Assembly (NCBI RefSeq): GCF_900110205.1
Contig: NZ_FOCV01000001.1
Location: 62,001 to 126,000 of the forward strand
Source: Rhizobium tibeticum
Lineage (GTDB): Bacteria; Pseudomonadota; Alphaproteobacteria; Rhizobiales; Rhizobiaceae
Length of the DNA: 64,000 bases
Direction: 5' to 3'
The translations under genes were made by a program, and so were the position numbers. Position 1 is the stretch's first letter. Each line of letters starts with the position of its first letter. The notes beneath the pieces were generated by a model. That model worked only from the letters and a program-made list of their open reading frames with translations. It searched no databases and had not been told where the DNA came from. This document shows positions 44,269 to 55,144 of this stretch, one piece after another.

Positions 44269-46497
44269 ATGCCAGATCTGCTCCTAGAACTCCGCTCCGA
44301 AGAGATCCCGGCCCGTTTGCAGCGCAAGGCTGCCGGCGACCTGAAGAAGCTCGTCACCGATGCGCTTGTTGAAGCAGGACTGTCCTACGAGGGTGCGCGC
44401 GAATACTGGACGCCGCGCCGGCTGACACTCGACATTCGTGGCCTGACGGCGCGCTCCGCCGACGTGCGCGAAGAGAAGAAGGGCCCCCGCACCGACGCCA
44501 ACGAGAAGGCGATCGAAGGCTTCCTGCGCGGCGCCGGCCTGTCCTCCATTTCCGAGGCGCAGATCCAGAGCGACCCGAAGAAGGGCGACTTCTACATCGC
44601 GGTCATCTCCAAGCCGGGCCGCGCCGCCGAAGAGATCATCAGCGACGTGATGCCCGGCATCATCCGCGATTTCCCCTGGCCGAAGCAGATGCGTTGGGGT
44701 GCTGCATCCGCCAAGCCCGGTTCGCTGCGCTGGGTGCGGCCGCTGCAGTCGATCGTCTGCACCTTCGGCACCGAGCATGAGGAAACGGTTGTCATTCCGT
44801 TTTCGATCGACGGCATCGTTGCCTCCAACGTGACCTTCGGCCACCGCTTCCATGCGCCTGATGCCATTACCGTCAAGCGCTTCGACGATTATGTCGCCAA
44901 TCTCGAAAAGGCGAAGGTCATTCTTGATGCCGATCGCCGCAAGGACATCATCCTGCACGATGCCCGCGACATCGCGTTTGCGAGCGGCCTTGACCTGGTC
45001 GAGGACGAGGGCCTGTTGGAAGAGGTCTCCGGTCTCGTCGAATGGCCGCAGGTGCTGATGGGAAGCTTCGAGGAAGACTACCTCTCGATCCCGGCCGACA
45101 TCATCCGCCTGACGATCAAGACGAACCAGAAGTGTTTTGTGACGCGCCCGGTCGGCAGCGACACGCTTTCCAGCAAGTTCGTCCTCGTTTCGAACATCCA
45201 GGCGAGCGATGGCGGCAAGGAGATTATCCACGGCAATGGCAAGGTCGTGCGCGCCCGTCTTTCCGACGCGCTGCACTTCTGGAAGCGCGACCAGGGCAAT
45301 CTGCCGGACCTCGAAACGCTGGAAGCTTCGGCGAAAAAATTCGACCTCAACCTCTCCAAGCCGCTTGACCAGCGCATGGCCAAGCTCGACGCGCTCAACG
45401 TGACCTTCCACGCCAAGCTCGGAACGCAGGGCGCACGCGTGAAGCGTATCCGCGCGCTTGCGGCCAAGCTCGTCATGCAGATCGGCGCAGACTACAAGCT
45501 CGTCGACCGGGCCGCGGTTCTGGCCAAGGCGGATCTTCGCACCGAGGCCGTCGGCGAATTTCCGGAACTGCAGGGCCTGATGGGCCGCCGCTATGCCGCG
45601 CTCCAGGGCGAGGACGCCTCGGTCGCAGCAGCGATCGAGGATCACTGGAAGCCGATGGGGCCGAACGACCGCGTTCCGGGGGACAAGATTGCGATCACCG
45701 TCGCGCTCGCCGACAAGCTCGATACGCTGACCGGCTTCTGGGCTATCGACGAAAAGCCCACCGGCTCCAAGGATCCCTTCGCGCTTCGCCGCGCAGCACT
45801 CGGCGTCATCCGCATCCTGCTCGAGCGCAAGGTTCGTATCCCGCTGCTAACGCCAATTGCGTCGCACATGGCGCGGATCGATGAAGATCTCCTAGACAAA
45901 GCATCCGCCGAAAAGAAGCGCCAAAGTGGCGACTACATCACGAGCAGTGCTATCGTCGGCGATGGGATGTCGCGTCAACTCGACCTCCTCTCCTTCTTCC
46001 ACGACCGCCTCAAGGTCTACCTGCGCGATCAAGGCGCGCGCTATGACCTGATTGACGCCGTGGTTACGCCCGAAGCCGACGATCTTCTGATGATTGCCCG
46101 GCGTGTCGAGGCGCTGACGGCGTTCATTACCTCGGAGGACGGCAAAAATCTCCTGGTCGGCACCAAGCGCGCCACGCAAATTCTGGCTGCCGAGGAGAAG
46201 AAGGGCACTGTGATCGCCGACGGCGTCTCCGAAAACCTCTTCCGGCTTGACGCCGAGAAGGTGCTCTTTGCCGCCATCACCACGGCTTCCGCGGAAGCCT
46301 CAACGGCCGTTGCCAAGGAAGACTTCCGCTCGGCGATGGAAGCACTCTCCAGGCTGCGCGCACCGGTCGACCGCTTCTTCGACGACGTGTTGGTCAATGA
46401 CGAAGACGCCGCCATCCGCGCCAATCGTCTTGCCCTGCTGCGCCTGATCCGCGAGGCAACCGGCACCGTCGCCGACTTCTCGAAGATCTCGGGCTAA
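44269..46497 (+). CDS. glyS: glycine--tRNA ligase beta subunit
   Basis: Beta chain of the bacterial heterotetrameric glycyl-tRNA synthetase. From ATG 44269 (AAGGAAA upstream) it is 742 residues, beginning [20 protein letters not shown], the classic start; the open frame to 44089 is not needed. The middle has the HD-like region and [20 protein letters not shown], and the C-terminal part (from about 620) carries the anticodon-binding DALR-like helices ending [17 protein letters not shown]. Its partner glyQ lies at 56033-56995 on the other strand, not in the usual glyQS operon. Confidence 0.95.
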   Translation: MPDLLLELRSEEIPARLQRKAAGDLKKLVTDALVEAGLSYEGAREYWTPRRLTLDIRGLTARSADVREEKKGPRTDANEKAIEGFLRGAGLSSISEAQIQSDPKKGDFYIAVISKPGRAAEEIISDVMPGIIRDFPWPKQMRWGAASAKPGSLRWVRPLQSIVCTFGTEHEETVVIPFSIDGIVASNVTFGHRFHAPDAITVKRFDDYVANLEKAKVILDADRRKDIILHDARDIAFASGLDLVEDEGLLEEVSGLVEWPQVLMGSFEEDYLSIPADIIRLTIKTNQKCFVTRPVGSDTLSSKFVLVSNIQASDGGKEIIHGNGKVVRARLSDALHFWKRDQGNLPDLETLEASAKKFDLNLSKPLDQRMAKLDALNVTFHAKLGTQGARVKRIRALAAKLVMQIGADYKLVDRAAVLAKADLRTEAVGEFPELQGLMGRRYAALQGEDASVAAAIEDHWKPMGPNDRVPGDKIAITVALADKLDTLTGFWAIDEKPTGSKDPFALRRAALGVIRILLERKVRIPLLTPIASHMARIDEDLLDKASAEKKRQSGDYITSSAIVGDGMSRQLDLLSFFHDRLKVYLRDQGARYDLIDAVVTPEADDLLMIARRVEALTAFITSEDGKNLLVGTKRATQILAAEEKKGTVIADGVSENLFRLDAEKVLFAAITTASAEASTAVAKEDFRSAMEALSRLRAPVDRFFDDVLVNDEDAAIRANRLALLRLIREATGTVADFSKISG

Positions 46498-46531
46498 GCT
46501 GCAACGCCGTAACATCTTGCGCTTTCTATCT

Positions 46532-46571
46532 AATTCCATCCTTGCTCAGAATTTGATTCAAGGATGGAATT
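46532..46571. terminator. 13-bp perfect inverted repeat between convergent genes
   Basis: AATTCCATCCTTG (46532-46544) and CAAGGATGGAATT (46559-46571) with a 14-base loop. Located between glyS and the DedA-like gene. The outer part is AT-rich and there is no T-tract, so it may be a weak bidirectional terminator or another structured element. Confidence 0.5.
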
Positions 46572-46581
46572 GGAACCTGCG

Positions 46582-47022
46582 TCAGCTCATCACCCCGAGA
46601 GTAGCGGCAGCGAGGACGCCGTAGCGCGCGGTTTTCGCGATGGTGACGAGCAACAGGAATATCGGAAACGGTTCGCGCAGCACACCGGCAACGACTGTGA
46701 TGGGATCGCCGACCACGGGCATCCAACTCAGAAGCAGCGACCACTTGCCGTAGCGGCGATACCAGCGTTGTGCCTTGTCGAGCGCGGGTTGGCTTACTGG
46801 AAACCAGCGTTTGCCGCGAAGGCGCTCGATGCCGACGCCGAGCAGCCAGTTGACGGCCGAGCCGAGGACGTTGCCAACGGTCGCCACCGCGATCAGAGCA
46901 AGGACCGGATACTGCTTCGCCAGGATGAGCACGACGAGTCCGGCTTCCGACTGCATCGGCAATATCGTGGCTGCCGCAAAGGCCACCAGGAAAAGACCGG
47001 CATAGACCGCAAGATCGGTCAT
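46582..47022 (-). CDS. DedA/YqaA-like membrane protein (VTT domain)
   Basis: 146-residue inner-membrane protein of the DedA/SNARE-associated (VTT) superfamily, YqaA branch. Hydrophobic segments at about 5-25, 35-60 and 118-142 flank the family core: TVGNVLGSAVNWLLGVG, and RRYGKWSLLLSWMPVVGDPI with conserved arginine/glycine/aspartate. Relatives are implicated in lipid scrambling or membrane homeostasis; the specific role is unknown. Confidence 0.85.
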   Translation of the reverse strand: MTDLAVYAGLFLVAFAAATILPMQSEAGLVVLILAKQYPVLALIAVATVGNVLGSAVNWLLGVGIERLRGKRWFPVSQPALDKAQRWYRRYGKWSLLLSWMPVVGDPITVVAGVLREPFPIFLLLVTIAKTARYGVLAAATLGVMS

Positions 47023-47118
47023 CTCTTGTCCACGCCAATGCTTCGCTGCACTCTGTTCCCTTTCATTACGCCTGACCGCGGGCTGGCACTATCACGTCCC
47101 TGCGGCTATGCCAAAGCC

Positions 47119-47625
47119 ATGAACAAGATTCTCGTCAGCGCCTGCCTCATGGGCCATGCTGTCCGCTATGACGGGCAGTCGAAGCCCCTTGCCCACCCGG
47201 CGATCGGGCGATGGATCGAGGAAGGCAGGCTGGTGACCATCTGTCCTGAGATGTCTGCCGGGATGCCGGTGCCGCGTCCGCCCGCCGAAATCGAAGGCGG
47301 TGCCACGGGCGAGGATGTGCTCGCCGGCCGTGCGCGCGTCGTCGACATCACCGGCGGCGATGTGACGGAAGAGTTCGGGCAGGCGGCCGAGAATGCGCTG
47401 GCACTCGCCACCGAAACCGGCTGCCGCTATGCGCTGCTGATCGACGGCAGCCCCTCCTGCGGCTCGGGCTTTGTCTATGACGGAACGTTCTCCGGACACA
47501 GGCAAGCGGGGAATGGCGTAACTGCCGCGCTTCTGAAGAAGGCTGGTATCGCCGTCTACTCCGATCGCGAAGTCGAGCAGCTTGTTGCAGGGCTCGCCGC
47601 CGACGAGGCCGACCACGCCGCCTGA
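47119..47625 (+). CDS. DUF523 domain-containing protein
   Basis: 168 residues beginning MNKILVSACLMGHAVRYDG. The paired-cysteine features of DUF523 are visible: C in SACLMG, C in TICPEMSAGMPVPRPP, and C in DGSPSCGSGFVYDGTF. The cysteines could bind metal or a cofactor. No biochemical function is established for the family as far as I know. The hairpin at 47654 follows the stop. Confidence 0.85.
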   Translation: MNKILVSACLMGHAVRYDGQSKPLAHPAIGRWIEEGRLVTICPEMSAGMPVPRPPAEIEGGATGEDVLAGRARVVDITGGDVTEEFGQAAENALALATETGCRYALLIDGSPSCGSGFVYDGTFSGHRQAGNGVTAALLKKAGIAVYSDREVEQLVAGLAADEADHAA

Positions 47626-47653
47626 GCGCTTCTGCTTGGCCTCCTCCATCCAA

Positions 47654-47683
47654 AACGGCCACCGGATCGCTCCGGCGGCCGTT
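47654..47683. terminator. terminator between DUF523 gene and chemoreceptor remnant
   Basis: AACGGCC-A-CCGGA (47654-47666) pairs with TCCGG-C-GGCCGTT (47671-47683), one A-C mismatch, loop TCGC, then CTTTGTTT on the plus strand. Confidence 0.75.
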
Positions 47684-47703
47684 CTTTGTTTCGATGCAGG
47701 ACC

Positions 47704-48060
47704 TCAGGCGGCGCGATGAGCCTGCACGGCATGGTCGTTGCCGCCGCCGACGCGGAAGCTGCGGATCAGGTTCAAGAGCTCGTCGCTTCGCTCGCCAGCG
47801 GCTCTGCCGAAGCGGTCGTTTCCTCCGCCATCGCGGCGTTCTGCTGGATTGCGGCATCGAGTTGGGTTCATCGAGGACGAGATCGAACGCAGCGTCGTGT
47901 CCTGTGCGGAGGCGCTGTGGGCGATCTTGGCAACGATCTCGTTGGCCGCCTTGATCTGATCGGAGATGCGCTTCAGCGCCTCGCCCGCTTCGCCGACCAG
48001 CCGGACGCCGTGATCGACCTGACCGGACGAGCGAGCGATCTGATCCTTGAGGCGCTGATG
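47704..48060 (-). pseudogene. chemoreceptor (MCP) C-terminal remnant
   Basis: Only the last ~110 residues of a chemotaxis receptor survive. Reading from 48045: DQIARSSGQVDHGVRLVGEA, LKRISDQIKAANEIVAKIAH; then, in the next frame, QLDAAIQQNAAMAEETTASA; then back in the first frame NLIRSFRVGGGNDHAVQAHR and a stop at 47704. The two compensating frame changes near 47865 and 47785 and the absence of the sensor, HAMP and most of the signalling domain show decay. It ends HRAA, like the RRAA ends of the intact tandem receptors, but differs in sequence. Upstream (to 48196) nothing coding is seen. Confidence 0.75.
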
Positions 48061-48197
48061 CCTACCCCCCGCTAGAATACATGGCACATCACACCATCTG
48101 CGACGGTGGAATTTATTGAGTGGACTGCACACACTTGCGCGTTTGCTTACGCCGACCTTTGGAAACACACCGGCCGGCAAGGCTCATTAGATACGAA

Positions 48198-48230
48198 AAA
48201 TGCGTCCCTGCTTCTCTCAGGGACGCATTT
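48198..48230. terminator. bidirectional terminator
   Basis: AAATGCGTCCCTG (48198-48210), loop CTTCTCT, CAGGGACGCATTT (48218-48230): a 13-bp perfect stem. It lies between the chemoreceptor remnant and the HPE1-like gene, and on the minus strand is followed by TT from the A-run at 48196. Confidence 0.75.
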
Positions 48231-48296
48231 AATCCACCGCGGGGGTGGACCCCGGTCGACCGAAACTTTGGTCAGGCTGGGGCAGGGAACTGGAGA

Positions 48297-48761
48297 TCAG
48301 AGCCGAAGCTCGAAGGTGGAAACGTCGAGCGGGGCCGTTTGTTCCTTCGGCGCACCTACCACGTTTGCCGCGATCGGCCTGACGTCGCCACCGATCACAG
48401 CGGCCGTCGTCGAAGCGTGGTCGATATTGTCGGCAGGCGGTGCGGATGCCGTCATCGGCTCGGCCGGAGCCTTGGTGACGAACACGACGGGCGAGCCGCC
48501 CATCCAGCCCTCGGTGCGATAGAGCTTCTTCTCGCCATCGACATCGCGGATTTCCGAGGATTGCAGCGAGCCGGGTGCGAGCGTCGGGACAACGTAGTCC
48601 TTCTTGCGCTCGACAGGTTCGAGCGCCGGGCAGCTTGGGCAGCTTTCTTGGCTGATGCTCCCGCCATTGATGCGCGTGTCCTTGCCGACCACCTCGATCG
48701 AAGAGGCGCAGGCAGAACCCGCGGCAAACACAGCTATCGCAGCAAAGAAGACCTGACGCAT
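48297..48761 (-). CDS. secreted HPE1-like protein of unknown function
   Basis: 154 residues with a clean signal peptide (RQVFFAAIAVFAAGSACAS). The mature N-terminal part has a CPSC pair followed by KDYVVPTLAPGSLQSSEI, GEKKLYRTEGWMGGSPVVFV, a block I recall as the 'plant virulence effector HPE1-like' domain of rhizobia and agrobacteria; that name is an annotation label, not proof of virulence. The C-terminal 70 residues are low-complexity, alanine/proline-rich. CGGAGTG precedes ATG 48761. Its 5' side is divergent from the FAD oxidase gene. Confidence 0.75.
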   Translation of the reverse strand: MRQVFFAAIAVFAAGSACASSIEVVGKDTRINGGSISQESCPSCPALEPVERKKDYVVPTLAPGSLQSSEIRDVDGEKKLYRTEGWMGGSPVVFVTKAPAEPMTASAPPADNIDHASTTAAVIGGDVRPIAANVVGAPKEQTAPLDVSTFELRL

Positions 48762-49016
48762 GGAACACTCCGTCTCACGTTGAAAAGAGACTAGCGCGCC
48801 TTTGTTTCCATCCCGTCAGGGGAAAGGGTAAAAATTTAGGGAACTGACCCGATTTCGCGTTTTGCTCACGCCTTTTCGCGCTGTTCGGTAGCACATGCCA
48901 CCTGTGACCGCTTCGGCGCACAAAAGCAGCTGCAAGCTCCATTGTTTTCGATCGGAGGATGTTTCTGGATCGGACCGGGATGTGCTAGAGGTTGTGCGAG
49001 GGTCGGGGGACGCAAC

Positions 49017-50357
49017 ATGTCCAACTTATTGCTGAGAGAACTTTCTTTAGCAGGGCACCGCTGCCCTATCATCACGGCGGACCATCAGGATTATGATCGC
49101 TATCGCAAAATATGGAATGGTGTCGCCGATCGGCGGCCTGCTGCGATCGTTCGCCCGCAGAGTGTAGATGACGTCCGGAAGGCCGTGCATGCGGCGGCTG
49201 CGTCTCGCGCCCTGCTTGCGGTGCGCGGCGGCGGCCACAGTCTTGCGGGATTCTCAACCTGCGATGGGGGACTTGTTCTCGATCTATCGGACCTAACTGC
49301 CATCGCCATCGATCGAGATACGCGCACGATCGAGGTCGGCGGCGGGGCACTACTTGGCGACCTCGATCGCGCGACAGTTCCCGAAGGTTACGTGGTACCG
49401 GCAGGCGTGATTTCGCATACAGGTGTGGCAGGCTTGACCCTGGGTGGAGGCATGGGATGGGCCAGCAGGAGATACGGCCTTACCATCGACAGCTTGCTGG
49501 GCGCGCAGATCGTGACCGCGGCTGGCGACATCGTTTGGGCAAGCGCAACGTCTAACCCCGAACTCTTCTGGGGCATCCGCGGCGGCGGTGGCAACTTCGG
49601 CGTCGTCACCCGATTTAAGTTCAGGATGCATCCGCTGGGTTCCATCATAGTCGGCGAATGGAACTATCCTGCGGCCAACATGCGGCAAGCCCTACAGGCG
49701 CTGCGCGACCGCGCGCATGGCCAACCGCGCGACTTTACGCTCAACTTCACCGCGACAGCCACAGGTCTCAGCGTGACGGCCGTTTGGTCGGGGGATGCTG
49801 CCCTCGCTTACTCAGTTCTGTCACCGTTCGGAGCGCTGACGGATGGCGGTATCGGGAGCGTCGACAAGCTGCCCTATCTCAGCCTGCAGAGCCGCAACGA
49901 CGAGCATCTTTGCTGGTCGCGACGCTATTATTGCAAGGGAGGATTCTGGTCCGATATCACCGATGAAGCAATCGACGCCTTACTGCTTTCCATCGCCGAT
50001 GCACCAACGCCAGATTCCGAAATTTACGTGTTGCAGCTCGGCGGAGCAGTTGCCGATGTAGCGGACGAGGCAACTGCGTATACGGGAAGAGGCGCAAGCT
50101 ACTACTGGCTTGCAGAGCCGGTTTGGGACGAGGCTGCCGATGACGATCGATGCATTGCCTGGGGGCGGATCACCGGCAAATCGCTTTCCACATTCTCGAT
50201 GGCTGGGAATTACGTCAACGAGCAGGCCGACGCCGGCACGGTCGTAGCTTTAGATGCATATGGTCCGGAGAAGTACCAGCGGCTTGCGCGCCTAAAGACG
50301 CGGCTCGATCCGCATAATATGTTCCGTCTCAATCAGAACATCACGCCGCTGGCTTGA
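49017..50357 (+). CDS. FAD-dependent oxidase, berberine-bridge-enzyme-like
   Basis: 446 residues from ATG 49017 (GGGGGA upstream). PCMH-type FAD domain with H74 in RGGGHSLAGFSTCDGG as expected covalent FAD attachment; the second attachment cysteine of bicovalent BBE enzymes is absent (ISHTGVAGLTLGGG instead of a C-containing loop), so flavin should be bound once. GGMGWASRRYGLTIDSL and GGGGNFGVVTRFKFRMH are family marks; the C-terminal BBE motif is YVNEQADAG...YGPEKYQRLARLKTRLDPHNMFRLNQNI. Likely oxidises a sugar, oligosaccharide or secondary metabolite alcohol; substrate unknown. Codon usage looks slightly less GC-biased than neighbours. Confidence 0.88.
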   Translation: MSNLLLRELSLAGHRCPIITADHQDYDRYRKIWNGVADRRPAAIVRPQSVDDVRKAVHAAAASRALLAVRGGGHSLAGFSTCDGGLVLDLSDLTAIAIDRDTRTIEVGGGALLGDLDRATVPEGYVVPAGVISHTGVAGLTLGGGMGWASRRYGLTIDSLLGAQIVTAAGDIVWASATSNPELFWGIRGGGGNFGVVTRFKFRMHPLGSIIVGEWNYPAANMRQALQALRDRAHGQPRDFTLNFTATATGLSVTAVWSGDAALAYSVLSPFGALTDGGIGSVDKLPYLSLQSRNDEHLCWSRRYYCKGGFWSDITDEAIDALLLSIADAPTPDSEIYVLQLGGAVADVADEATAYTGRGASYYWLAEPVWDEAADDDRCIAWGRITGKSLSTFSMAGNYVNEQADAGTVVALDAYGPEKYQRLARLKTRLDPHNMFRLNQNITPLA

Positions 50358-50442
50358 GTTCCTATTCACATCAAGGGTGCCACGTCGTTCCAGGCTGCCC
50401 GCAAAGGGCGTATCGAGACACAAAAGCAAGTTGGTGGCAGAT

Positions 50443-51723
50443 CTACCGAACAGCGCTTTTTTCCCGTTCGATCGCGCGCCAGCCTATGTCGTGGCGGCAG
50501 AAGCCGTTGTCCCAATCGACCCTGTCGAGCAGCGCATAGGCGCGCGCCTGTGCTTCGCCAACCGTCTTGCCCGTGGCCGTGACGTTGAGCACCCGGCCGC
50601 CGGTCGCGACCAGCGCACCGTCCTTCAGGGCTGTGCCTGCATGAAACACCTTGGCGCCATCACCCGCTTCCGGGATATGGCGGATCGGCGTCCCCTTGTC
50701 GTAGGAGCCCGGATAACCCTTCGACGCCATGACGACAGTCAGGGCCGGGTCGTCGGTCCATTCGGCGGACACCTGATCGAGTGTGCCGTTGGCGGTGGCA
50801 AAGAGAAGCGGCAGCAGATCGCTCTTCAGCCGCATCATCAGCACCTGGCACTCCGGATCGCCGAAGCGGACATTGTATTCGATGAGTTCCGGCCCCTTGG
50901 CGGTGATCATCAGGCCGGCGAAGAAGACGCCCGAGAAGGGATAGCCGCTTTCGGCCATGCCGCGCATGGTCGGCTCGATGATTTCCTTCATGGTGCGCTC
51001 GACCATGTCGGCTGTCATCACTGGAGCCGGCGAATAGGCGCCCATGCCCCCGGTGTTCGGGCCGGTGTCACCCTCGCCCACCCGCTTGTGGTCCTGGGCG
51101 GTTGCGAGCGGCAGGACGTGCTTGCCGTCGCAGAGGCAGAAGAAGCTCGCCTCCTCGCCATCGAGATAGGCCTCAATAACCACCTCGGCGCCCGCAGCAC
51201 CGAAAGCGCCCTCGAAGCAATCGTCGACGGCGGCGATTGCTTCATCGACGGTCATGGCGACGGTCACGCCCTTACCGGCAGCAAGGCCATCGGCCTTGAC
51301 GACGATCGGGGCGCCATGCTGGCGGATATAGGCCTTGGCCTTCGGCGCATTGTTGAAGCGCTGGTAGGCACCGGTCGGGATGTCGTAGCGGGCGCAGATA
51401 TCCTTGGTGAAGCCCTTGGAGCCCTCGAGCTGGGCCGCCGCAGCCGACGGGCCGAAGACGGCAAATCCTTCTGCGCGCAGCTTGTCGGCAATCCCGGCCA
51501 CTAGCGGGGCTTCGGGGCCGACGACGACGAAATCGATCGTCTTGTCTTTGCAAAAGGCGATCAACGCATCGTGGTCATCGACATTGACGACGACGAGCGT
51601 CGCGTGTTCGGCAATGCCCGGATTGCCGGGCGCGGCGTAAAATTCCGTCATCAGCGGCGATTGCGCCAGCTTCCAGGCCAATGCGTGTTCGCGTCCGCCC
51701 GATCCGATCAACAGAACCTTCAT
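50443..51723 (-). CDS. purD: phosphoribosylamine--glycine ligase
   Basis: Second step of de novo purine synthesis: ATP-dependent ligation of glycine to phosphoribosylamine. 426 residues with the expected N-domain start [18 protein letters not shown], the ATP-grasp P-loop [15 protein letters not shown] near 145, the family signature [14 protein letters not shown], and a C-terminal domain. Transcribed alone, convergent with the FAD oxidase gene. Confidence 0.96.
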   Translation of the reverse strand: MKVLLIGSGGREHALAWKLAQSPLMTEFYAAPGNPGIAEHATLVVVNVDDHDALIAFCKDKTIDFVVVGPEAPLVAGIADKLRAEGFAVFGPSAAAAQLEGSKGFTKDICARYDIPTGAYQRFNNAPKAKAYIRQHGAPIVVKADGLAAGKGVTVAMTVDEAIAAVDDCFEGAFGAAGAEVVIEAYLDGEEASFFCLCDGKHVLPLATAQDHKRVGEGDTGPNTGGMGAYSPAPVMTADMVERTMKEIIEPTMRGMAESGYPFSGVFFAGLMITAKGPELIEYNVRFGDPECQVLMMRLKSDLLPLLFATANGTLDQVSAEWTDDPALTVVMASKGYPGSYDKGTPIRHIPEAGDGAKVFHAGTALKDGALVATGGRVLNVTATGKTVGEAQARAYALLDRVDWDNGFCRHDIGWRAIEREKSAVR

Positions 51724-51806
51724 GCCCGCCCCTTTCGCGTTTCCGTCTGGCGGTTAAGGGCAGAGCGCCGAAAGGTCAAGCGAGAATGCTTGCCCCGGGG
51801 TCAAGC

Positions 51807-53753
51807 TCACCAGCCGCCGCCACCACCGCCGCCACCGCCACCACCGGAAAAGCCTCCCGAGGAGCCGCCACCGGAAAAACCGGAAGACGAACTGGAGGGC
51901 GGTGCCGGAATGGTGGAAGCGATCGTCGACGCCATCGACGAGGAGAAGCCGCCGATGCGATCGGAGAAGTTGCCGCTGCCGAAATTGCCGGAATACCACG
52001 AGGGGGCATAGGCCGCTGCAGCGGCGCCCGCCGCCGCTGCAGCAAGCCAGGTCTCGAAGGCGCGCGACCAGGGCTTTTCGACGCCGAGCGCCACAGCATA
52101 GGGCAAGAGCTTCTCGAAATGCTGGGGCGACATCTCGGGCGCCCCCTCCATATTCATGCGGTCCTTCTCGGCCAGCGTCATGTACTGACGCAAACCATCG
52201 ATGCCATCGGTCAGCTTGGCCCCGAGCGGGGTCGGCGCGCCCATGATGAAGACGTAGAGTAAGTTCAGCAAGATGATGCCGCCGATGGCAAACAGCATCG
52301 GCGTCTCGTGGAGCTCGACCAGTGAGGAGAACAGCGCCAATGCCAGCGACGACACGATGCTGAAGCCGATAAAGGCGGCGATACTGATGGCGATCACGGA
52401 CATGATCTTGGCGCCGAGCGATCTGCCGGGGCGAAACGACTTGGCAAAGCCGGCAACAAAGACAGAAATGAAGACAACGACGATGATCGGAATGATCATC
52501 AAAGCGATGGTCTCCGGCTCCAACGTTCCAAAGACGAAGAGGGCCACCAACGAGACGGCGCTGAGTGCGATACCGCCTGTCGTGTATCCAGTATTCGCAT
52601 TGTAGTATTTGCCGCGGTGCTCGCGCTCGATGGCGGCCCGGAAACTGTCCCCCGCCGACTTCACCTTCGTTCCGTTGGCCTCGTCGATCGTCAGGGAGCC
52701 CTTGGCTCCGACGGCGTTGAGCAAGCTCGCTTCGCCGGCTTCCAGCTTCTCCTTGCCGACCGGCTTGTCGGTGCGGCGGATGATGATCGCGTTCTTCAGG
52801 TCTTCCAGCACGACGTATCCGCGCACAGCCAGGTTGAGGGCCGTGGCCGACAGCGCCGTCCAGCCCTGCCCCGAGAAGCCGCGATTGTCGACATAGTTCA
52901 CCAGCGCCGGCGAGATGCCGTCGGGCGGATCCCAGCGCGGCACCAGCACGCCACGGGCCGGATCGCGGCCGACCTTCAGCCAGGAGCGCGTGTAATAGAG
53001 GAAGACGAGGATGAGGCCGCCGAAACCGAGGAAGTAGTCGCGGTTGTCGCTCAGCCACCAGCGCCGCTCGTCGTCGGCACTCGGCGTATTGATAGAACCT
53101 TTGGGCATCTTGACGGCGATCGTCAGCCCTTCGCCGGCGTTGAGCGGCCGGGTCGTCGAGAACAGCAGTCGATTACTGTCTCCGGAAACGCTTGCATTCC
53201 TGTCCGCCGCGCCCTGCGGGCCGGTGAAGAAGGCGGTATCCGTCGCGCTGACCCCATCCGGAAGGTTCACCACCGCCGTGGCCGTCAGGATCGGGAAGAT
53301 CCAGCCGTTGCCGGTCACGTTCCAATAGAGCTCGTCGTGATCGTCGAAGTAGCGGATCTGGCGATTGGTGCGGTATGTGAAGACGTATTGGTGGCCGCCA
53401 GAGCTTAACGACACATCTTCCGAGCCGGCATAGATGCGGATGCCGCCGCTGATGGACTCGGTGTGCCAGGGCTCGTCGCGGCCGTCGCGCTTGACCGAGA
53501 CCACGTCGAAATCGACGCGGCGGAGGCGGCCCTCCGCGTCCTGATAGGTCAGCGGAAAATCGCGGAAGATGCCGCGCCTGATCCGGTTGCCTTCGGCGTT
53601 GACGCTGATCGTCTCCGTCACCGTCATCGCGCCGCCCTTTTCCAGCGCGATGTCGGAGGCGAATGCGTTGATCGCCTCCGCAGCGGTGGCGCCACGCGCC
53701 GCAAGCATCAGAAACAGAACGAAGCAAAGGCCGAAAAGCCGTCGGATCATCAT
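51807..53753 (-). CDS. DUF2207 membrane protein with glycine-rich tail
   Basis: 648 residues from ATG 53753 (GAGGAGT immediately upstream; a long open frame to 54080 is an artefact over aroA). Signal peptide 5-25, an extracytoplasmic DUF2207 domain ([33 protein letters not shown]), a membrane helix near 240-260 ([20 protein letters not shown]), a cytoplasmic domain, two further hydrophobic segments (about 420-480), and a tail ending [17 protein letters not shown]. Proteins of this layout usually sit next to lemA; here lemA is two genes upstream with aroA between. The glycine-rich tail resembles TPM/DUF2207 anchors. Function unknown, envelope-associated. Confidence 0.88.
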   Translation of the reverse strand: MMIRRLFGLCFVLFLMLAARGATAAEAINAFASDIALEKGGAMTVTETISVNAEGNRIRRGIFRDFPLTYQDAEGRLRRVDFDVVSVKRDGRDEPWHTESISGGIRIYAGSEDVSLSSGGHQYVFTYRTNRQIRYFDDHDELYWNVTGNGWIFPILTATAVVNLPDGVSATDTAFFTGPQGAADRNASVSGDSNRLLFSTTRPLNAGEGLTIAVKMPKGSINTPSADDERRWWLSDNRDYFLGFGGLILVFLYYTRSWLKVGRDPARGVLVPRWDPPDGISPALVNYVDNRGFSGQGWTALSATALNLAVRGYVVLEDLKNAIIIRRTDKPVGKEKLEAGEASLLNAVGAKGSLTIDEANGTKVKSAGDSFRAAIEREHRGKYYNANTGYTTGGIALSAVSLVALFVFGTLEPETIALMIIPIIVVVFISVFVAGFAKSFRPGRSLGAKIMSVIAISIAAFIGFSIVSSLALALFSSLVELHETPMLFAIGGIILLNLLYVFIMGAPTPLGAKLTDGIDGLRQYMTLAEKDRMNMEGAPEMSPQHFEKLLPYAVALGVEKPWSRAFETWLAAAAAGAAAAAYAPSWYSGNFGSGNFSDRIGGFSSSMASTIASTIPAPPSSSSSGFSGGGSSGGFSGGGGGGGGGGGW

Positions 53754-53791
53754 ACTCCTCGCCTGCGGCGTCCTGGCCGCATCAGATAATG

Positions 53792-55051
53792 TCAGCCCGC
53801 GTCGGCATAGGTCACGCCAAGCCCTGCAAGCGTCCGCCAGTAGGCCGGGAAGGTCTTGCCGACGCAATCCGGATCGAGGATCGTGATGCCGGCGATCCTC
53901 AGGCCGGCAAGCGCGAAGCTCATGGCGATGCGGTGATCGGCGAAGGTGTCGATTTTGGCCGGCAGGCGCTGGCCCGTGAGAGCCGGATCGGACTGGACGA
54001 TCAGGTCGTCGCCTTCCTCGCGTGCCAGATCCGGACGGATCTGCATGAGGCCGGTCGAGATCGCGCGGATGCGATCGCATTCCTTGACGCGCAGATTGGC
54101 GATGCCGACGAAACGAACGGGCGTCTCGTTGAAAGCGGCCAGAACGGCAAGGGTCGGGACGGCGTCCTGCATCTGCGAGCCGTCGATGACGGCAGGAAGA
54201 TGCGGGAACTTGGCGATCAGATCGTAGGCCTTCGCATCCGGCTGCGTGAACGCTCCGTTCGCGACACCGAGATCGATCTTGCCCGATGTCAGCACCTCCG
54301 CCGCCCAGAGGTAGGTTGCGGCCGAGGCGTCCGGCTCGACCACAAAGTCGGCTGCCGTATAACCGGTCGGCTCGACGCGCCAGGTCACCGGGCTCGTCTT
54401 CTCGACCTTGGCGCCAAAGGCGCGCATCGCCGCGGTCGTCAGATCGATATAGCCGAGCGCACCGATATCCTCGCCAAGCAGCTCGATCGTCACCGGCTTG
54501 TCGCCGCCAGCGGCCATCATCAGGAGCGCCGAGACATACTGGCTGGACAGGCCGCCATCGATCTGGATGCGGCTCGCCACAAAACGACCGGTGCCCTTGA
54601 CGGTGACGGGCGGGCAGCCGGTTTCGGTCGATGCGTCGATGCCAAGTGACCGCAACGCATCGACGAGCGGGCCGATCGGGCGCTTGCGCATATGCTGATC
54701 GCCATCGACGACAACCGTGCCATCCACCAGGGCGGCGGCAGCCGTCAGGAAGCGGGTCGCGGTTCCGGCATTGCCGAGGAAGAGTGGCACCTGTGGCGGC
54801 AGCAGTTTACCGCTGCCGGTGACGACGAAGCTCGTATCATCAGGCTCATCGATAATCACCCCCATGGCACGGAGAGCGTCGGCCATATAACGCGTGTCGT
54901 CGCTCTTCAACGCACCGGTCAAGCGGCTGGTGCCCTTGGCAAGACCAGCCAGCAGCAGCGCCCGATTGGTGATCGATTTCGACCCGGGCGGGACGGCGCG
55001 GCCTGTCAGCGGCTTGCCCGGAGGGATGATGGTGAGCTTGTCTTTACTCAT
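53792..55051 (-). CDS. aroA: 3-phosphoshikimate 1-carboxyvinyltransferase (class I-like EPSP synthase)
   Basis: Penultimate shikimate step; adds enolpyruvate from PEP to shikimate-3-phosphate. 419 residues with [14 protein letters not shown] (S3P site), [19 protein letters not shown] (G96, T97), [21 protein letters not shown] and [13 protein letters not shown]. The pattern is that of the E. coli-like class, not the CP4-like class II enzyme typical of rhizobial chromosomes, so this is probably one of two EPSP synthases. Position 101, proline in E. coli (GTAMRP), is phenylalanine here. It sits between the DUF2207 gene and lemA on the same strand. Confidence 0.92.
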   Translation of the reverse strand: MSKDKLTIIPPGKPLTGRAVPPGSKSITNRALLLAGLAKGTSRLTGALKSDDTRYMADALRAMGVIIDEPDDTSFVVTGSGKLLPPQVPLFLGNAGTATRFLTAAAALVDGTVVVDGDQHMRKRPIGPLVDALRSLGIDASTETGCPPVTVKGTGRFVASRIQIDGGLSSQYVSALLMMAAGGDKPVTIELLGEDIGALGYIDLTTAAMRAFGAKVEKTSPVTWRVEPTGYTAADFVVEPDASAATYLWAAEVLTSGKIDLGVANGAFTQPDAKAYDLIAKFPHLPAVIDGSQMQDAVPTLAVLAAFNETPVRFVGIANLRVKECDRIRAISTGLMQIRPDLAREEGDDLIVQSDPALTGQRLPAKIDTFADHRIAMSFALAGLRIAGITILDPDCVGKTFPAYWRTLAGLGVTYADAG

Positions 55052-55144
55052 TACCTTGTCTTTTCCGTCTTCGCGCGAAGGCCGTTTTCAGCCACGATCA
55101 TGTCCTGCTCATAGCAGCTTTTGCGCAAAGGCAAATGGCCGATA

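Noticed and set aside
51820..51870. CCACCGCC tandem repeats as a microsatellite
   Set aside because: They encode the glycine-rich tail of the DUF2207 protein.
51754..53058. 434-codon open frame on the minus strand overlapping the DUF2207 gene in another frame
   Set aside because: The DUF2207 frame has a signal peptide, membrane helices, and a strong ribosome site; the alternative does not.
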